From CAIKZJ01 sp041675325 (GTDB lineage: Bacteria; Bacteroidota; Ignavibacteria; Tepidaquicellales; Tepidaquicellaceae), in the NCBI GenBank assembly GCA_041675325.1, contig JBAYUG010000003.1, forward strand, positions 27,622 to 91,621: a DNA stretch of 64,000 nucleotides, read 5' to 3'. Shown piece by piece: positions 60,307 through 64,000 of the stretch. The notes beneath the pieces are model-generated. The model was given only the letters and a program-made list of their open reading frames with translations. It did no database searches and was not told where the DNA came from. The translations under genes were made by a program, and so were the position numbers. Position 1 is the stretch's first letter. Each line of letters opens with the position of its first letter.

Positions 60307-60945
60307 CTAATTTTTTCTCTGTGTCCTCTGAGCGCTCTGTGGTAAAAATCTCTTCAATAAAACCCCCAACATCACCGCCCCAAAAATCAGCACCGCATCT
60401 ACATAAACTCCCAGCTTAAAAACTCCGAACAACCCGTAAAACAATCCAAACACAACAAGCATCATCATCACATACTTTGAACCCAACCCCCTGTAAACCA
60501 GTATAAACCCTATAACCACGGACAATGTCGGGCACGGAATCAATCCAACATGTGAAGCATACAGATATTTTATAATATTATCAGTCTCAAGAAAATGAGG
60601 ATACACCATCCCGAATGCGACCATGATTATTCCTGATACAGTAAACATCATTTCCGAAACAACAATCTTTTCGTTATTCGTTCTAATTCCGGAAACCAAA
60701 ACAAACACTGCTATTACTGTAAACAGTATTCCGTTAAAAGGGTTACCTGCACTCCACGCAAACCCGGCAACAGAAAAAAGCGGCAGCGAAAGCAAACTTA
60801 GTAATAACCTGTTCGAAGGCTTCCTATTTACAATAGCAAGCAAAAATAATACTACATAAAAGACCGCATGCCAGCCAATTGCAAATATTTCATGTCTGTT
60901 CGTTATTGCTTGCAGCCCCTCAAGAATTTCATTCGATGTTGGCAT
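60307..60945 (-). CDS. Integral membrane protein of unknown function
   Basis: 212 residues with about six to seven hydrophobic segments and the motif SHVGLIPCPTLSVVIGF near residue 135. Pro-Cys-Pro-Thr in a helix start resembles some DUF6064-type proteins, but I do not claim this. The last 14 residues (RFLPQSAQRTQRKN) and the stop codon are encoded by an intergenic-type repeat: 37 bases at 60315-60351 are identical to 61151-61187. The same repeat blocks, AAGTCCC elements and CTCTGTG units, stand on both sides of the gene, so the gene appears set within duplicated repeat DNA, and its original C-terminus may be lost. Confidence 0.75.
   Translation of the reverse strand: MPTSNEILEGLQAITNRHEIFAIGWHAVFYVVLFLLAIVNRKPSNRLLLSLLSLPLFSVAGFAWSAGNPFNGILFTVIAVFVLVSGIRTNNEKIVVSEMMFTVSGIIMVAFGMVYPHFLETDNIIKYLYASHVGLIPCPTLSVVIGFILVYRGLGSKYVMMMLVVFGLFYGLFGVFKLGVYVDAVLIFGAVMLGVLLKRFLPQSAQRTQRKN
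60315..60351. repeat. 37-nt direct repeat, left copy (inside the membrane-protein gene)
   Basis: Identical to 61151-61187. It belongs to the CTCTGTG/CTCTGAG unit family, begins with TTCTCTGTGTCCTCTGAG and ends in GTGGTAAAAATCT. In the minus-strand gene it encodes the last 12 or so residues before the stop. Confidence 0.9.
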
Positions 60946-61218
60946 ATTTATATAAGTTAATATTTTTTAAGTCCCATCAGGACGAAATCTCAATAGAAAA
61001 TAACATCAAAAGATCTTAAGTCCCATCGGGACGACATATTAAATGACTTCTTCTCTGCGTTCGAGTCGCAGATCCGACGTCTTTTTGGGCGGACGTCCCC
61101 TGCGGTTAAAATATTTTTAAACTCTTGTTCTTAGCAACTATTCAATTCTCTTCTCTGTGTCCTCTGAGCGCTCTGTGGTAAAAATCTGAATCTCTATTGT
61201 AAAAATCTGAATCAAAAT
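60946..61218. repeat. Repeat block upstream of the membrane-protein gene, matching the left block
   Basis: 60971-60983 (GTCCCATCAGGAC) and 61020-61032 (GTCCC-ATC-GGGAC) are two AAGTCCC elements 49 nt apart, matching the pair at 60105 and 60155 (50 nt apart) including the spacer (CGAAATCTCAATAG-AAATAA). 61056-61135 is the CTGCGGTTAAAATATTTT / CTTGTTCTTAGCAA module with a loop insert GTCGCAGATCCGACGTC (61066-61082). 61151-61187 is the right copy of the 37-nt direct repeat. Confidence 0.85.
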
Positions 61219-63447
61219 TTATTCCACCGGCAAACTAACTATAAACTCGCTTCCTTTGCCTTCTTCGCTTACAATCCAAATCTTTCCATAGTGCTTATCC
61301 ACATACTCTTTGCACAAAACTAATCCAAGTCCCGTGCTCGGCTCATTATCGGTACCCGTGCGGTTTGTCTTTCTATCTATTTTGAATAAGTTATTTATTA
61401 AATCATTACTCATTCCTATTCCTGTATCTTTTACTGTAATCAAAACATTATTCTCAAATATATGATCTGATATTGTTACACTTCCTCCTTTGTTCGTAAA
61501 CTTTATAGCGTTTGAAATTAGATTTCTTAGAACCGTTGCAAGCATTGCTTTATCTGCCATTACATACACATCATCCTTTATGTCTTCAATTATTTCTATC
61601 TCTTTATTCTTTGCTGTCTCATTAAATAATTTGATGTTCTCTTCCTCTAAACTTTTCAAAGATATCTTTTCAGGTTTGAATGCTATCAACCCTCTTTGCA
61701 TCATAGACCACTCCAATAAATTTGTCAATAATCCAAATAATTTATGTGCATTTCTATTCATACTGTTCGCCATATCCTGAAGTTCTATTATAGACATATT
61801 TTGTATATCTGTTTTCAGTAAATCAGTAAACCCAAGAAAACCCTGAAATGGACTTCGCAAATCATGCGCTATAATCGAAAAGAACTTATCCTTTTCATTG
61901 TTGATTTTGATCAATTCTTCGTTCTTGATATATAATTCCTTCTCTGCTTTTTTCCGCTCTGTTACATCTCTTATTATACCTTCATGAAGAAGTATATTTC
62001 CCGAACCGTCTTTAATATATCGTGCATAGTCTTCAACCCATATTTCCGTACCGTCTTTCTTTTTTAATCTGTAAACATCAGTATTATGTTCAAAATCGGG
62101 ACTGTATATAACAACGTCATCTCTATCATTTTTTGTGAAATACAATGTTTCTGGGATGTAAACTTTCATTAATTCTTCTTTGCTGTCATAACCGAGCATA
62201 TTTACTAGCGCAGGGTTTACTTCAATAAAATATCCTTCTGCAGTTGAACGGTAAAATCCTTCGGGCATAGTTTCTATTAAGTTTCGATATTTTGACTCGG
62301 ATTTTGTCCGTTTCTCTTCCGCCTGCTTCATATCTTCAATATCTGTGCATGTTCCAAACCATTTTAGAATTTCTCCATGTTCATTTATCTGAGGTATGCC
62401 CCTTACCAGCCACCAGCGGTATTCCCCATCGAACCTTCGAAGTCGGGCTTCAATAGAATAAACATCGTTGTTCTTAACCGCATTTTGCCAGGCATCCCAG
62501 GCACGTTGCTGGTCGTCGGGGTGAAAAGGTTTGTTCCAGCCATGACCGTTACTTTCCTCCAACGTCATTCCGGTATAATCCATCCATTGCTGATTGAAAT
62601 AAATATTCCAGCCATCGGGGCGTGTGGCCCAGACAATTTGAGGCATTGATTCAGTTAAAATACGGAATTCTTGTTCGCTTTTCCGTAACGCCTTTTCCGC
62701 CTGCTTTCGTTCAGTAATGTCCTGACCTTGTGCAATTGTAGCAATTTGTGTCTGTCCGTCCTGTCCATAAATTGGTGCTGAGTTCCATAATACAATTCTC
62801 CGGCTCCCGTTGGCTTGAAGAACTGGAACTTCCACAAGATTGAATCGCTCACCGTTTTGTGCTCTTTCCACTATATCCATAGACCTTTCAACTTCATCTT
62901 CAGCAAAAAACATTCTGAGTCCTTTTCCAATAACCATATCTGCTTTTAATCCTAATAGTTCCTCAAAAGCCCGATTGATCTTGGTGATTTTTCCGTTAGT
63001 ACTCCAAACTATAATTGGTGCATTTGCGCAGTTAAAAAGGTTTTCAAGGTATTCATTTGTTTCGCGAAGAGTTTCTTCTTTCTGTTTTCGTTCAGTAATA
63101 TCTAAAATTATTGCTATAAAAACATTTTCCTTTTGATTAATTGATAAATGCACTTCTACCGGATATGTTGTGCTGTCTTTTCTTTTGTGATTAGTATTAA
63201 AAGAGATTAATTTAGATGTATTATCTACAAGCGGCTTGATAATCTCCTTAAACATAGCTAAAGTAAATTGTGGTTTTAAATCCAGTGGAGTCATTTTTTT
63301 TAACTCATCCATTGTATAACCGACATTATCAATTGCGCCTTTATTTACGTAAACAAATTTCAATGTTTGAATATCGAAAATATAGATTTCGTTTAAGGAA
63401 TGCTCCAGTACATTTCTGAAAAGTTGCTTTTCTTCTGGCTTACTCAT
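61219..63447 (-). CDS. Multi-PAS sensor histidine kinase
   Basis: 742 residues, no membrane segment. Four PAS/PAC units: about 10-115, 125-245 (FNCANAPIIVWSTNGKITKINRAFEELLG), 255-380 (ILTESMPQIVWATRPDGWNIYFNQQWMDYTG, a PAS_3/PAC type), 385-505, each ending in a DITERK/DVTERK motif. Then HisKA with FFSIIAHDLRSPFQGFLGF (phospho-His) and HATPase_c (NLISNAIKFTN, VKDTGIGMSNDL, GLGLVLCKEYV). The ligand is unknown; the PAS repeats suggest redox, gas or small-molecule sensing. No response regulator is adjacent, so the partner is outside the immediate neighbourhood or among the receivers at 51549 and 58437. Confidence 0.92.
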   Translation of the reverse strand: MSKPEEKQLFRNVLEHSLNEIYIFDIQTLKFVYVNKGAIDNVGYTMDELKKMTPLDLKPQFTLAMFKEIIKPLVDNTSKLISFNTNHKRKDSTTYPVEVHLSINQKENVFIAIILDITERKQKEETLRETNEYLENLFNCANAPIIVWSTNGKITKINRAFEELLGLKADMVIGKGLRMFFAEDEVERSMDIVERAQNGERFNLVEVPVLQANGSRRIVLWNSAPIYGQDGQTQIATIAQGQDITERKQAEKALRKSEQEFRILTESMPQIVWATRPDGWNIYFNQQWMDYTGMTLEESNGHGWNKPFHPDDQQRAWDAWQNAVKNNDVYSIEARLRRFDGEYRWWLVRGIPQINEHGEILKWFGTCTDIEDMKQAEEKRTKSESKYRNLIETMPEGFYRSTAEGYFIEVNPALVNMLGYDSKEELMKVYIPETLYFTKNDRDDVVIYSPDFEHNTDVYRLKKKDGTEIWVEDYARYIKDGSGNILLHEGIIRDVTERKKAEKELYIKNEELIKINNEKDKFFSIIAHDLRSPFQGFLGFTDLLKTDIQNMSIIELQDMANSMNRNAHKLFGLLTNLLEWSMMQRGLIAFKPEKISLKSLEEENIKLFNETAKNKEIEIIEDIKDDVYVMADKAMLATVLRNLISNAIKFTNKGGSVTISDHIFENNVLITVKDTGIGMSNDLINNLFKIDRKTNRTGTDNEPSTGLGLVLCKEYVDKHYGKIWIVSEEGKGSEFIVSLPVE

Positions 63448-64000
63448 AATTTAAAATGGATATAATTATATAAAGAATCATATTCTATGATCTAAAATTA
63501 AATATTCTAAAAAATCATACTTATATGAGGGGAAATGGTTTTCATCTGAACAGATATCTTATCATGAGGTATTCTAAGTTTCGTATAATCTTCAAACGAA
63601 ACTTTGCTTTCTGTATTAAATCAATCGTTTCGACTATTTAATAGTACTTAATTAGACAATTAGAATAACAATAACAATTCAATTTCTCATACTCAAACAC
63701 AAAAACCAATATTATCAGTCATTCGGGAAATATATGTTACATTAAATGTTATGCAGCTCTTTGAAATAAAAATGTCTTTTCCTTCACTCTGCTTCTATCC
63801 GAAAAATGTTGTAATAAAAACAAACTTTTTACAAAATATAACATCCTGATTTTCCGTATTTTCCCGCAAGCAATAAATCTATCTTTAAATCCGTGTGTAT
63901 CTGTTTTATCCGCGAAAATCAGCGTTCTATTGCTTTTCTCTGTGTCCTCCGTGACTTCTCTGTGGTCTCCGTGAACCAATTCCTATAAAATTATTTATTT
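63448..64000. repeat. Intergenic end region with an inverted repeat and repeat copies
   Basis: No gene is supported. AAGTTTCG (63576-63583) and CGAAACTT (63597-63604) form a perfect 8-bp inverted repeat with a 13-nt loop, upstream of the kinase gene at 63447. 63752-63779 repeats TGCAGCTCTTTGAAATAAAA from 59969. 63890-63931 is the CGGATTAA-type repeat and 63935-63979 the CTCTGTG/CTCCGTG unit array, in the same order as near 60000-60250. Confidence 0.8.

Noticed and set aside
63749..63979. Minus-strand ORF of 76 codons
   Set aside because: It consists of the CTCTGTG-type and CGGATTAA-type repeat modules read in one frame.
1..64000. tRNA and rRNA genes
   Set aside because: I looked for T-loop-type sequences and cloverleaf-sized palindromes in the intergenic regions and found none convincing.

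Overview
The window looks like a chromosome piece from the Bacteroidota/Ignavibacteriota/Chlorobiota group, most likely an Ignavibacteria-type organism. The grounds are AT-rich DNA, three proteins ending in a type IX secretion (T9SS) C-terminal domain with the NYPNPFNPTT motif, a TonB receptor with a carboxypeptidase-like N-terminal domain, bacillithiol deacetylase BshB1, DUF971 and DUF6132-like proteins, and few strong Shine-Dalgarno sites. No rRNA, tRNA, CRISPR array, prophage or transposase was recognised.

Layout. 1-1.9 kb: 3' part of uvrA and a small membrane protein. 2.2-6.8 kb (minus): HIT protein, leuS, an MFS transporter and DUF971. 7.3-9.4 kb: lipoprotein, YgjP-type metalloprotein, and a divergent SagB-type nitroreductase. 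9.6-13.4 kb (plus): bshB1, PolB-like exonuclease, ybaB, recR, methyltransferase and lipoprotein. 13.8-18.5 kb: lipoprotein, GH74-like secreted protein, a 42-bp minisatellite and an orphan protein with a carboxypeptidase-regulatory-like domain. 18.5-25.2 kb (minus): MscS channel, L,D-transpeptidase, two tandem purine nucleoside phosphorylase genes (one with a ruined active site), divIVA and yggS. 25.4-34.8 kb: four transporters, a TonB receptor and a beta-barrel protein. 35.1-45.6 kb: a 2,227-residue beta-propeller/FG-GAP/dockerin-like protein and three T9SS cargo proteins. 45.7-49.7 kb (minus): a ferrous-iron operon with feoB split into two genes, a membrane-anchored DtxR-like/FeoA fusion and a soluble DtxR regulator. 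50-59.3 kb: an electron-bifurcating-type [FeFe] hydrogenase (hydC-hydB-hydA) joined to a hydrogenase-like histidine kinase, a receiver-only protein and a receiver-PAS-kinase; a divergent receiver plus second NuoE-like gene face them. 60.3-63.4 kb: a membrane protein and a multi-PAS histidine kinase.

How the genes work together. The clearest functional unit is the hydrogenase/H2-sensing block: HydABC would couple H2 to NAD(H) and ferredoxin, while the kinase keeps the four cluster-ligand cysteines but has alanine in place of the proton-relay cysteine, as in sensory [FeFe] hydrogenases. All its receivers lack DNA-binding output domains, so the final target is not visible. The iron operon would import Fe2+, with two DtxR-like proteins, one tethered to the membrane, and a candidate operator just upstream.

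The other striking property is the intergenic DNA. It holds several short-repeat families: arrays with 9-11-nt spacing (one with 10 copies averaging 10.44 nt), small palindromes, a 22-nt array, and composite modules recurring across the window. Some have entered genes: one palindrome lies in frame inside a T9SS domain, and another repeat supplies the last codons and stop of a membrane protein gene.
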